In this document: one piece after another, positions 1 to 7,643 of the stretch
How the letters are laid out: every line of letters begins with the position of its first letter
How positions within the stretch are numbered: position 1 is the stretch's first letter
From: Njordibacter sp905182035
GTDB lineage: Bacteria > Pseudomonadota > Gammaproteobacteria > Pseudomonadales > Balneatricaceae
Reading direction: 5' to 3'
DNA: 64,000 nt
Assembly (NCBI RefSeq): GCF_047730075.1
Contig: NZ_CP159831.1
Location: 434,001 to 498,000 of the forward strand
The notes under the pieces: model-generated
Database searches by the model: none
Seen by the model: the letters and a program-made list of their open reading frames with translations, nothing else
What the model was told of the DNA's origin: nothing
Position numbers and translations under genes: made by a program

Positions 1-1545
1 TTTGTAGAGGGTGGTTGGCCTTCAATTTCCCACAGCACAGATTTAGGTGGCCAAGGCTTGCCAGAATCTTTAGGCACTATGATTAATGAACTAAGTGGCA
101 CGGCTAACTGGTCTTGGAGCATGTATCCTGGGCTAAGCCACGGCGCTATGAACACCATAGAGGCCCATGGTACCGAAGAGCAGAAGCGGCAATATTTATT
201 GCCATTGGTTGAAGGCCGCTGGACCGGTACTATGTGTTTGACTGAATCACATTGTGGAACAGACTTAGGCTTGTTACGCACGAAAGCAGAATCTCAAGCA
301 GATGGCAGCTACGCCATTACCGGCACCAAAATCTTTATATCTGCTGGTGAACACGACATGGTGGATAACATTGTGCATATTGTACTCGCCCGTCTACCAG
401 ATGCACCTCAAGGCACCAAGGGTATTTCATTGTTTATCGTACCTAAATTCGACGTTAATAAAGATGGCAGCCTTGGTGACCGCAACCAAGTTAAGTGTGG
501 CTCTTTAGAACATAAAATGGGCATCCATGGGAATGCCACCTGTGTGATGAACTTTGATGGCGCTACAGGCTACCTTATTGGCCCAGCTAACAAAGGTTTA
601 AATTGCATGTTCACCTTTATGAATACCGCCCGAATAGGTACCGCGGCACAAGGGTTATGTTCAGCTGAAGGTGCGTTTCAAGGCGCTTTAGAATACACCA
701 AAGAGCGCTTACAAATGCGTTCCCTTACTGGACCAATAGCGCCAGAAAAGCCTGCAGACCCAATCATTGTGCATCCAGATGTACGTAGAATGCTGTTAAC
801 AGCCAAATCTTTTGCGGAAGGCGGACGTATGTTGGTTTATTACCTGTCACAGTTAAATGACACAATTAAGCGCAATGCCAACAGTGATGGGGCGAAAGAA
901 GCCGAGATACTACTGTCATTGCTAACTCCTATCGCCAAGGCTTTTATGACCGAAACCGGTTTAGAGTCTGCCAACTTAGGGATGCAGTGTTTTGGTGGCC
1001 ATGGTTATATCCGCGAGCACGGCATGGAACAAATTGTTCGTGATGCACGAATTTCTACCATCTACGAAGGCACCACGGGCATTCAAGCCCTAGACCTACT
1101 AGGACGCAAAGTGCTGATGACCCAAGGTGAAAGCCTCAAAGCCTTTACCAAGAAAATTCATCAGTTCTGTAAGGCAGAAGCTGAAAATGAAGCTATGGCT
1201 GAATTTATCAAACCACTTATCGCAGCTAACAAAGAATGGGGCGAACTCACTGTGAAAGTTGGTATGGCAGCCGTAAAAGATCGTAATGAAGTAGGCGCAG
1301 CCTCGGTAGATTACTTAATGTACTCAGGTTATGTCACTCAAGCATACTTTTTTGCCAGAGCAGCAAAGGTAGCGCAAGATGCTTTGGTTGGAGACACTTC
1401 TGAAGCAGATTTCTACAACGCCAAACTATTTACCGCACGCTTCTTCTTTGTGCGTTTATTGCCTCGTATTCAAGCTCATGCGACAACCATGCTAGCAGGT
1501 GCGGACACTTTGCAAGGTTTAGATGAAGAACACTTTAGGTTCTAG
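1..1545 (+). CDS. Acyl-CoA dehydrogenase (FadE/DmdC-like), 5' end cut by window
   Basis: FAD-dependent enzyme that introduces the 2,3-double bond into an acyl-CoA thioester. The frame is open from base 1, so roughly the first 90-100 residues lie outside the window and the start is unknown. Visible family features are the TESHCGTDLG stretch of the middle beta domain, the GGHGYIREHG helix and the IYEGTTGIQ motif, whose Glu codon at 1066-1068 is the usual catalytic base. A further C-terminal helical extension follows, as in the 590-600 aa subfamily that includes long-chain FadE-like enzymes and 3-methylmercaptopropionyl-CoA dehydrogenase DmdC. The substrate cannot be told from sequence. No other beta-oxidation gene lies nearby. 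Confidence 0.93.
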   Translation, partial: FVEGGWPSISHSTDLGGQGLPESLGTMINELSGTANWSWSMYPGLSHGAMNTIEAHGTEEQKRQYLLPLVEGRWTGTMCLTESHCGTDLGLLRTKAESQADGSYAITGTKIFISAGEHDMVDNIVHIVLARLPDAPQGTKGISLFIVPKFDVNKDGSLGDRNQVKCGSLEHKMGIHGNATCVMNFDGATGYLIGPANKGLNCMFTFMNTARIGTAAQGLCSAEGAFQGALEYTKERLQMRSLTGPIAPEKPADPIIVHPDVRRMLLTAKSFAEGGRMLVYYLSQLNDTIKRNANSDGAKEAEILLSLLTPIAKAFMTETGLESANLGMQCFGGHGYIREHGMEQIVRDARISTIYEGTTGIQALDLLGRKVLMTQGESLKAFTKKIHQFCKAEAENEAMAEFIKPLIAANKEWGELTVKVGMAAVKDRNEVGAASVDYLMYSGYVTQAYFFARAAKVAQDALVGDTSEADFYNAKLFTARFFFVRLLPRIQAHATTMLAGADTLQGLDEEHFRF

Positions 1546-1610
1546 TGTTATCTGCTACAAGCAACAAAAAAGCCGGCATATAAACAGTTTTTTTACACAG
1601 CTATAAACGA

Positions 1611-1748
1611 TTAACCAAAACCACGATAAATAAATTCACCCCAAACATAAATAAAGAACAGAACTGATACACATACAGCAGCGGTATACATTCTCTTCCA
1701 GCCACCGTTCTTGGGGTAGCTGCTTGGCGGTGATTTAGTCGAGCTCAT
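1611..1748 (-). CDS. Short predicted membrane protein, 45 aa
   Basis: A small reading frame in the gap between the acyl-CoA dehydrogenase and the deaminase. ATG at 1748-1746 is preceded by a GAGAAG ribosome-site-like stretch about six bases upstream. The peptide has a polar Ser/Pro/Lys-rich N-terminus (residues 1-19) and then one hydrophobic segment (about residues 21-40, TAAVCVSVLFFIYVWGEFIY), so a single-span inner-membrane peptide is likely. I do not recognise the family. It could be spurious, but start, hydrophobic pattern and stop all fit a real small membrane gene. The rest of the 373-base gap shows nothing else I can support. Confidence 0.45.
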   Translation of the reverse strand: MSSTKSPPSSYPKNGGWKRMYTAAVCVSVLFFIYVWGEFIYRGFG

Positions 1749-1918
1749 GGGTTGCTTCTCGTGCCTATTATTGTGATTTTGGGAGCTTATTTACTGCCGC
1801 CAGTTTAAGCAATCTATGGGCAGCTGAAAAGCAAGCATATAGTTACTGAAGCTGCTTGAAGTGAGTAATTAATGATAGAATTGCGCTTATATTATATCAG
1901 TCTAATTGGAATCCTATT

Positions 1919-2923
1919 TTGTATCAATTTATTGCTGGCTTGCCAAAAGTGGAACTGCACTTGCACATTGAAGGCAGCTTAGAACCTGAACTAATGTTTG
2001 AGCTAGCGCAGCGGAATAATATAGACATTCCCTTTGCTAACCCGGATGAAGTTCGTGCAGCGTATGATTTTTCTAACTTGCAGTCGTTTTTGGATATCTA
2101 TTATCAGGGAGCACAGGTCCTAGTTACTGAACGGGATTTTTATGATTTAACCTGGGCCTATATGCTACGTTGCAAAGCCGATAATGTGCTTCATGCAGAG
2201 TTGTTTTTTGATCCACAAACCCATACCGCTAGAGGTATCGGTTTTGACACAGTTATGAAAGGCCTCACTAAAGCGTTGGCCAAGGCTGAGGCGGAATTGG
2301 GTATTAGCAGTCAGCTTATTCTGTGTTTTTTACGGCACTTAGATGAACTAAGTGCCTTTGATACTCTTCAACAAGCCCAGTTGTGGAAAGAAAAAATTGT
2401 TGCTGTAGGTCTAGACTCCTCAGAAGTGGGCCACCCGCCAGAAAAGTTTGCCAGAGTATTTGCTGCTGCCCGTGAACAAGGTTACCTTACGGTTGCCCAT
2501 GCTGGAGAAGAAGGGCCATCAAGCAATATCATAGATGCTTTAGATATCCTCCAAGTGAGCCGTATTGATCATGGTGTGCGTTGTGTTGACGACCCTCAAT
2601 TGGTAGCTAGGCTAGTTGAGCAAAAGGTGCATTTAACCATCTGTCCGTTATCGAATACCAAGCTAAAAGTTTTTGACTCTATGGATCAGCACAATATCGT
2701 TGATTTGCTGCGCCAAGGCGTTAGTGTGGGTATTAATGCTGATGATCCAGCTTATTTTGGTGGTTATATGAACGACAATTTCAATGCTGTAGCCTCCGCT
2801 CACACCTTAAGTCATAAAGAATTAGCTAACTTTACATACAATGCTATTGATGCGAGTTTTTGTAGTGTGGGACGCAAGTACGAACTACATCAACAGCTGC
2901 AAGCTTATGTGGACAACCAATAA
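1919..2923 (+). CDS. Adenine deaminase (adenosine-deaminase-like family)
   Basis: Zinc amidohydrolase of 334 aa. Metal and catalytic residues are in place: HxH at residues 14 and 16, HAGEE with His194 and Glu197, IDHG with His218, and DD at 275-276. The N-terminus and the FFDPQTHT region resemble the Pseudomonas and fungal proteins shown to deaminate adenine to hypoxanthine rather than adenosine, so purine salvage via adenine is the preferred role; adenosine deaminase is the alternative. The start is TTG at 1919, which gives the MYxxxxxLPKxELHLHxEG N-terminus typical of homologues; no in-frame ATG lies nearby. The next gene begins three bases after the stop, suggesting co-transcription. Confidence 0.88.
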   Translation: MYQFIAGLPKVELHLHIEGSLEPELMFELAQRNNIDIPFANPDEVRAAYDFSNLQSFLDIYYQGAQVLVTERDFYDLTWAYMLRCKADNVLHAELFFDPQTHTARGIGFDTVMKGLTKALAKAEAELGISSQLILCFLRHLDELSAFDTLQQAQLWKEKIVAVGLDSSEVGHPPEKFARVFAAAREQGYLTVAHAGEEGPSSNIIDALDILQVSRIDHGVRCVDDPQLVARLVEQKVHLTICPLSNTKLKVFDSMDQHNIVDLLRQGVSVGINADDPAYFGGYMNDNFNAVASAHTLSHKELANFTYNAIDASFCSVGRKYELHQQLQAYVDNQ

Positions 2924-2926
2924 ACC

Positions 2927-3820
2927 ATGAGGAATATAAAACTTCTGGTCACTGGCCCATCTAGCCAAGTCGGTTCTGCCCTTTGCGCAAGGGCATTGGG
3001 CGCAGGAATGTCTGTGGTTTGGTTTGACGACAGTACACTCACTAGCTTGCAACTGGAACCTATTCAAGCGGCTATTTCAAGTTACGAGCCGGATTATGTG
3101 GTGAATACGGTAAGTGATTCTGTGGTGGATGTGGCTCAAGACAATCCGCACAAAAGCCACGTTGCCAATCATGATGTAGCCATAGTGTTAGCTCAGGCCT
3201 GTCATGGCTTAGATCTGCCATTATTGCACCTATCGACTGATTACGTGTTTGATGGTGAGCAGCGAGTGCCTTACAAAGAAGACGCTTATACGGCCCCAGT
3301 GAATTGTTTCGGCGAGGCCAAGCTTGCTGCAGAGCAAGCGATCAAGCAACACTGTCCCAAACACATTATTGTTCGTGTGGGTTGGATATTCAGCGCCCAA
3401 GGTAATAATTTTGTATTAAGAACCCTGCGGCAATTGCAAGAGCATCATTATGTAAAAGCTGTTTCGGACCAACAGGGATGCCCTACTTATGCCAACGATG
3501 TGGCTCGCGTACTTATTGCAATAATTGAACAGTTAGAATGTGATATTAATGTTTGGGGTGCCTATCATTACAGTGGCGCTGAAGTAACTACTTGGAAAGG
3601 TTTTGCTGAAGCCATACTTGCTGCAGCAAAAAAACATGGTGTTACCCAAGCTCAAACCATTAATGCTGTGACTAGTCTTGAGTGGCCGGCAAACGCGCCT
3701 CGGCCCGCCTACAGCGTGCTGGACTGTAGTAAAATCCTGTCCACTTTTGGTATCCGTCAGAGACCCTGGCGCTCTGGGCTTGTTAAGGTAATCGATCAGG
3801 TGTTTAGGGCTGCAGAATAA
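2927..3820 (+). CDS. RmlD-like NAD(P)-dependent reductase, catalytic Tyr replaced by Phe
   Basis: Protein of 297 aa with the extended-SDR fold of dTDP-4-dehydrorhamnose reductase (RmlD). It has an N-terminal nucleotide-binding loop (VTGPSSQVG, lacking the usual second glycine), the STDYVFDG strand, and the site where RmlD carries YGxxK. Here that motif reads FGEAK: residue 128 is encoded by TTC at 3308-3310, so the catalytic Tyr is Phe while Lys132 is kept. No rhamnose genes (rmlA, B, C) are adjacent. A non-enzymatic or altered role is possible, for example of the MAT2B-like regulatory type. It follows the deaminase gene by three bases. Confidence 0.8.
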   Translation: MRNIKLLVTGPSSQVGSALCARALGAGMSVVWFDDSTLTSLQLEPIQAAISSYEPDYVVNTVSDSVVDVAQDNPHKSHVANHDVAIVLAQACHGLDLPLLHLSTDYVFDGEQRVPYKEDAYTAPVNCFGEAKLAAEQAIKQHCPKHIIVRVGWIFSAQGNNFVLRTLRQLQEHHYVKAVSDQQGCPTYANDVARVLIAIIEQLECDINVWGAYHYSGAEVTTWKGFAEAILAAAKKHGVTQAQTINAVTSLEWPANAPRPAYSVLDCSKILSTFGIRQRPWRSGLVKVIDQVFRAAE

Positions 3821-3892
3821 ATTAATAATCCTTCCTAACAGCCCCCAACCACGACTAAAATCCGGAGTAATCGAAAAAGATTTGTGGCTAAG

Positions 3893-3922
3893 TTAGAAGA
3901 GATGGGCAAGGGCGGGTATAAT
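3893..3922 (+). promoter_or_regulatory. Putative sigma70 promoter for moaA
   Basis: A perfect TATAAT at 3917-3922 is preceded, 18 bases upstream, by a weak -35 (TTAGAA, 3893-3898). It lies about 50 bases before the moaA start. The -10 is convincing and the -35 is not. Confidence 0.45.
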
Positions 3923-3974
3923 GTCTCGTAATTAAATTTTGAAGCGGCCATTCAGTGTGGCCAAGAGTGAACCT

Positions 3975-4967
3975 ATGCAACATCAGCTAATAGACGATTT
4001 TGGACGCCAAGTCGATTACGTGCGTATTTCCGTTACCGACCGCTGTGACTTTCGGTGTGTTTATTGTATGGCAGAAGAAATGACTTTTTTGCCTCGCGAA
4101 AGCATTATGAGTATCGAAGAAATTGAGCTTGTTGCCCGTGCGTTTGTGGAGTTGGGGGTGAACCGAATCCGTTTAACGGGAGGAGAGCCGCTAGTTCGTA
4201 GAGGTTTGGTCGATAATTTACATAAAATAGGCCGCATTGAGGGACTAGATGAACTGCTGATCACCACCAATGGTTCTCAATTAGTGCGTTATGCCAAAGC
4301 CCTTAAAGATGCGGGCGTAAAACGCTTAAATGTAAGTCTAGACTCTTTAGATGAAGCCAAGTTTAAAGTAATGACGCGCACTGGAAAATTGCCACAGGTT
4401 TTGCAGGGTATTAATGCGGCTATTGAAGAAGGTTTTGAGCGGATAAAAATTAATGCGGTGGTGATGCGCGGTAGTAACGATGATGAAGTGCTCGACTTGG
4501 TTGAGTTTGCTCGAGATAAAGGTATTGATATTGCATTTATCGAGGAAATGCCTCTAGGTATAATCGAAAGTCATGATCGCGCCATTACTTATTGTTCCAG
4601 TGACGACGTGCGTGAAATCATAGAACAACGTTACCCATTAATTCATCACCCTCAAAAAACTGCAGGACCATCACGCTACTACAGTATGCCAAATCATGAC
4701 ACTCGGATTGGTTTTATCTCTCCCCATAGCCATAACTTTTGTGGTGACTGTAACCGTGTAAGGGTGACTGTAGAGGGGCGTTTGTTGTTATGTTTAGGCA
4801 ATGAACACAGCGTCGATCTTATGCCAATACTGCGTGGCCAGCCTGGGCAAGTAGCACCTTTAAAACAAGCCATTATTGCATCTATGGCACTGAAACCTGA
4901 AAAACACTATTTTGATTTGCACGAGAAGCCGCAAATCCTCCGATTTATGAACGCCACTGGCGGATAA
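3975..4967 (+). CDS. moaA: GTP 3',8-cyclase MoaA (molybdopterin biosynthesis)
   Basis: Radical-SAM enzyme that converts GTP to 3',8-cyclo-dihydro-GTP, the first step of molybdenum cofactor synthesis; MoaC then makes cyclic pyranopterin monophosphate. The radical-SAM cluster motif is C24-x3-C28-x2-C31. The second [4Fe-4S] site is C256-x2-C259 plus C273 after the NRVRVT stretch. The protein ends in the conserved GG needed for activity. I chose ATG at 3975, preceded by AAGAG, giving 330 aa; an upstream TTG at 3939 adds residues not typical of the family. First gene of a mixed operon with an acyltransferase, moaC and moaD. Confidence 0.97.
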   Translation: MQHQLIDDFGRQVDYVRISVTDRCDFRCVYCMAEEMTFLPRESIMSIEEIELVARAFVELGVNRIRLTGGEPLVRRGLVDNLHKIGRIEGLDELLITTNGSQLVRYAKALKDAGVKRLNVSLDSLDEAKFKVMTRTGKLPQVLQGINAAIEEGFERIKINAVVMRGSNDDEVLDLVEFARDKGIDIAFIEEMPLGIIESHDRAITYCSSDDVREIIEQRYPLIHHPQKTAGPSRYYSMPNHDTRIGFISPHSHNFCGDCNRVRVTVEGRLLLCLGNEHSVDLMPILRGQPGQVAPLKQAIIASMALKPEKHYFDLHEKPQILRFMNATGG

Positions 4968-4983
4968 TAAGAATTACATAAAC

Positions 4984-6111
4984 ATGACCAACAACATTGA
5001 TCCGTTTCATGATATTAGACCCTATAACGACGAAGAAGTTAGGCCGGTAATAGATGCACTTGTGAATAACAAAGAGCTGCTGGATGTATTGGGGCGCTTT
5101 AAATTTCCTCGTTTAAAAGCACTTTTGGGCCCTGCTTTAAATCCTCTCATCCAATGGGCGCTCAAGCGAGAATTTAGGCACGTTACAGATGTGGCTTCAT
5201 GGCAAAAGATGATAGCCAAATATATGGGGAAAATGCTTAGGCGTACCGTGTCGAAATTAACCTATAGTGGACTGGATAAACTACAACCAGGTAGAGGTTA
5301 TTTGTTTATCTCTAACCACCGAGATATCACTATGGACCCGGCCTTGGTGAGTTATGGTTTAGATCAACAAGGTTTGGAAACAGCTCGTGTAGCTATTGGT
5401 GATAATCTTTTGCAAAAACCTTATGTAAGCGACATTATGCGCTTAAATAAAAGTTTTGTGGTTAAGCGCTCCGCAATTGGAGTGCGTGAAAAAGTGAAAG
5501 CCTATATGGATTTGTCGACTTATATCGATCATTCTGTACATGCGGGACACAATATTTGGATCGCTCAGCGAGAAGGCCGTGCCAAAGATGGGATTGACGC
5601 GACTGATGCCGCAGTGATGAAAATGCTCTATATGAGTAAGAAGAAATCAGGCCAAAGTTACGCAGACTATATTAACAGTTTGCACATAGTACCCGTGTCT
5701 ATTGCCTATGAATTTGACCCTTGCGACAAAGCTAAAGCTTGTGAATTGGAAGCTTTGGCGAGCAGTGGTGAATACGTTAAAGCTAAATTTGAAGATATGA
5801 AAAGCATTGTTAAGGGCATTGTGGGTTATAAAGGTAAAGTTCATGTTGTCTTCGGTGAACCCTTGGAAGGTCAGTTTAATACGCCAGAAGAAATTTCCAT
5901 CGCCATAGATTCAAGTATTGCTAAGAACTACCAATTGCATGGCACTAACATGGCAGCTCATGCAATGACTATGGGAAAACCCCATCCATCTATAGATGCC
6001 TTGCAACAGCGCTTTGCAGATCTTACGGTCAAGCAAAAAGAATATGCACTAGCTATGTATGTCAATCCAGTGTTGCGCCAACAACAATTTAATGCCGCAG
6101 TAGCAGGCTAA
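4984..6111 (+). CDS. PlsC-like acyltransferase family protein, 375 aa
   Basis: Glycerophospholipid acyltransferase-type protein conserved in many gammaproteobacteria. The active-site block is SNHRDITMDP with His112; the first following Asp spaced like the catalytic acid is Asp118, giving HX5D rather than the usual HX4D, and Asp114 is an alternative. Further family blocks are IGDNLL, RLNKSFVVKRS and IWIAQREGRAKDG (the EGT-like region). The substrate is unknown; an acyl-ACP or acyl-CoA to a lipid acceptor is the family expectation. It sits 17 bases after moaA and 16 before moaC, so it shares their transcript although no link to molybdopterin is known. Confidence 0.82.
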   Translation: MTNNIDPFHDIRPYNDEEVRPVIDALVNNKELLDVLGRFKFPRLKALLGPALNPLIQWALKREFRHVTDVASWQKMIAKYMGKMLRRTVSKLTYSGLDKLQPGRGYLFISNHRDITMDPALVSYGLDQQGLETARVAIGDNLLQKPYVSDIMRLNKSFVVKRSAIGVREKVKAYMDLSTYIDHSVHAGHNIWIAQREGRAKDGIDATDAAVMKMLYMSKKKSGQSYADYINSLHIVPVSIAYEFDPCDKAKACELEALASSGEYVKAKFEDMKSIVKGIVGYKGKVHVVFGEPLEGQFNTPEEISIAIDSSIAKNYQLHGTNMAAHAMTMGKPHPSIDALQQRFADLTVKQKEYALAMYVNPVLRQQQFNAAVAG

Positions 6112-6126
6112 GGATAACCCCACTTT

Positions 6127-6624
6127 ATGTCACAATTGACTCATTTAGACAGCCAAGGTCATGCTCACATGGTAGATGTATCTGAAAAAGACATCACCAC
6201 CCGTGTGGCTCGGGCCGAAGCCTTTGTGGAAATGTTGCCAACAACCTTGGCATTAATTACCCATGGGAAACATAAAAAAGGCGATGTGTTGGCCGTGGCG
6301 CGTATAGCGGGTATTCAAGCAGCAAAAAAGTGCAGTGACTTAATTCCCCTGTGTCATCCTCTTATGTTATCTAAGGTCAGTGTAGAGTTGACGCCAGAAC
6401 TGGAACTGAATCGTGTTCGCATTGATACCATGTGCAAGCTTAATGGCCGCACAGGTGTAGAAATGGAAGCCTTGTGTGCAGCTTCTACTGCAGCTCTAAC
6501 GCTCTATGATATGTGTAAAGCCGTTGACCGTGGTATGACAATTACTGGATTACGAGTGATGGAAAAACAAGGTGGTAAAAGTGGCCATTGGGTGGCGGAT
6601 GCCTCAGTGGTAGGTAATGCATGA
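6127..6624 (+). CDS. moaC: Cyclic pyranopterin monophosphate synthase MoaC
   Basis: Converts the MoaA product into cyclic pyranopterin monophosphate in molybdenum cofactor synthesis. The 165-aa length is normal. Diagnostic blocks are present: the N-terminal MVDVSEKDIT, KKCSDLIPLCHPL, VEMEALCAAS and the catalytic region DMCKAVDRGM with the conserved Lys and Asp. The stop overlaps the moaD start by four bases (ATGA), so the two are translationally coupled. Confidence 0.97.
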   Translation: MSQLTHLDSQGHAHMVDVSEKDITTRVARAEAFVEMLPTTLALITHGKHKKGDVLAVARIAGIQAAKKCSDLIPLCHPLMLSKVSVELTPELELNRVRIDTMCKLNGRTGVEMEALCAASTAALTLYDMCKAVDRGMTITGLRVMEKQGGKSGHWVADASVVGNA

Positions 6625-6869
6625 TTAAGGTGCTTTTTTTTGGACAGCTTAAAGAACAGCTTGGCGTTGCTGGTACTGAGGTCTCTATAGAGTTTAATGT
6701 GACAGTGTCACAGTTGCTGGAGGGTATGATACAAACCCACCCCCATTGGGCTCACGATCTTAACAATGAAACCTTACTAGTTGCAGTAGATCAAATCATG
6801 GCTAAGGCAGAGACGGTGGTGTCAAGATCTTCAGAAGTGGCATTTTTCCCACCAGTAACGGGAGGCTAA
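6621..6869 (+). CDS. moaD: Molybdopterin synthase sulfur-carrier subunit MoaD
   Basis: Small ubiquitin-like sulfur carrier of 82 aa. It ends in the VTGG diglycine tail that is adenylated and thiocarboxylated before donating sulfur to cyclic pyranopterin monophosphate. It overlaps moaC by four bases. Its partner, the large subunit MoaE, would normally follow; here an acyltransferase gene follows and moaE is not in the window. The tail region also carries GGGAGG at 6860-6865, which probably serves as the ribosome site of the next gene. Confidence 0.95.
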   Translation: MIKVLFFGQLKEQLGVAGTEVSIEFNVTVSQLLEGMIQTHPHWAHDLNNETLLVAVDQIMAKAETVVSRSSEVAFFPPVTGG

Positions 6870-6873
6870 ACGT

Positions 6874-7581
6874 ATTTTATTTATTAGAGCGGTACTCTTT
6901 TATATCGGTTTAGGCGTTATTTCCATTGTTGCTTCAACACTGTTGGTGGTTACTTCCCCTCTTGTAAAGCGGCGTCTTAGATTTAAGTTTGTTGGTTATT
7001 GCAATCGCTGCGTACTGCAGTGGATGAATATAACGTGTGGTGTGAGTTTTGACATAAAAGGCTTAGACAATATACCTAAAGATCAGCCCTTGGTTGTGGC
7101 GTGCAACCACCAGAGTGATTGGGAAACATTTTATCTTTTGACCATGGGTTTGCCGGTAAGTACGGTACTGAAGCGTGAACTGTTATACATTCCATTTTTT
7201 GGCTGGGCTTTAGCTATGCTTAACCCCATTGCCATAGATCGTAAACGCAAAACCAATGCACTGAAACAGCTTTCCCAGCAGGGTTGTGAGCGTTTGAATG
7301 CAGGTATTTCTGTGGTTATTTTCCCTGAAGGCACGCGCTGTCCTCCGGGACGATTAGGCTCCTGCACCAAAGGGGCTGCCATGTTGGCTCACCAAGCTGG
7401 CGTGCCAATACTGCCTATCGTGCAAAATAGTGGGCGCTTGTCTACACCGCGCAAATGGCTGAAGCAGGCTGGTAAAGTTGAAGTGAGAATTGGCCAGCCA
7501 ATTAGCCCTGATGCACCTACAAAAGAGATGCACGAACAGATGGTTGGTTGGATGACAGAGAATTTAGCAGAGATTTCTTAG
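6874..7581 (+). CDS. plsC: 1-acyl-sn-glycerol-3-phosphate acyltransferase PlsC, likely ATT start
   Basis: Transfers a fatty acyl group to lysophosphatidic acid to give phosphatidic acid. The motifs are standard: NHQSDWE (HX4D-type, with the acid varied), the VIFPEGTR block and a later PILPIVQNSG block. The first ATG/GTG/TTG is a TTG at 6943, which would cut off a hydrophobic N-terminal segment (ILFIRAVLFYIGLGVISIVA) typical of PlsC. The frame is open upstream, and an ATT at 6874 lies eight bases after a strong GGGAGG inside moaD. ATT is therefore my preferred start, giving 235 aa, the usual family length. If ATT is not used, the start is TTG 6943. Identity is certain; the start is inference. 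Confidence 0.85.
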   Translation: MLFIRAVLFYIGLGVISIVASTLLVVTSPLVKRRLRFKFVGYCNRCVLQWMNITCGVSFDIKGLDNIPKDQPLVVACNHQSDWETFYLLTMGLPVSTVLKRELLYIPFFGWALAMLNPIAIDRKRKTNALKQLSQQGCERLNAGISVVIFPEGTRCPPGRLGSCTKGAAMLAHQAGVPILPIVQNSGRLSTPRKWLKQAGKVEVRIGQPISPDAPTKEMHEQMVGWMTENLAEIS

Positions 7582-7595
7582 TTAATAGATTCAGT

Positions 7596-7622
7596 GTTTG
7601 CAGCTTGTAGTTGTCTGCAAAC
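7596..7622. terminator. Hairpin between convergent plsC and fabB
   Basis: GTTTGCAG at 7596-7603 pairs with CTGCAAAC at 7615-7622, and a second CTGCAAACT follows. It lies between converging genes, but neither side has a clean T-run, so a termination role is only suggested. Confidence 0.3.
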
Positions 7623-7643
7623 TGCAAACTAAAACCCATTATT

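Noticed and set aside
1..1545. Link between the DmdC-like acyl-CoA dehydrogenase and the sulfur island (DMSP degradation)
   Set aside because: The subfamily includes many fatty acid enzymes, the gene is 44 kb away, and no dmdA, B or D is present.
3821..3974. Molybdenum cofactor riboswitch before moaA
   Set aside because: The leader is short (about 50 bases after the -10) and I see no Moco-type multi-stem structure; only promoter elements are visible.
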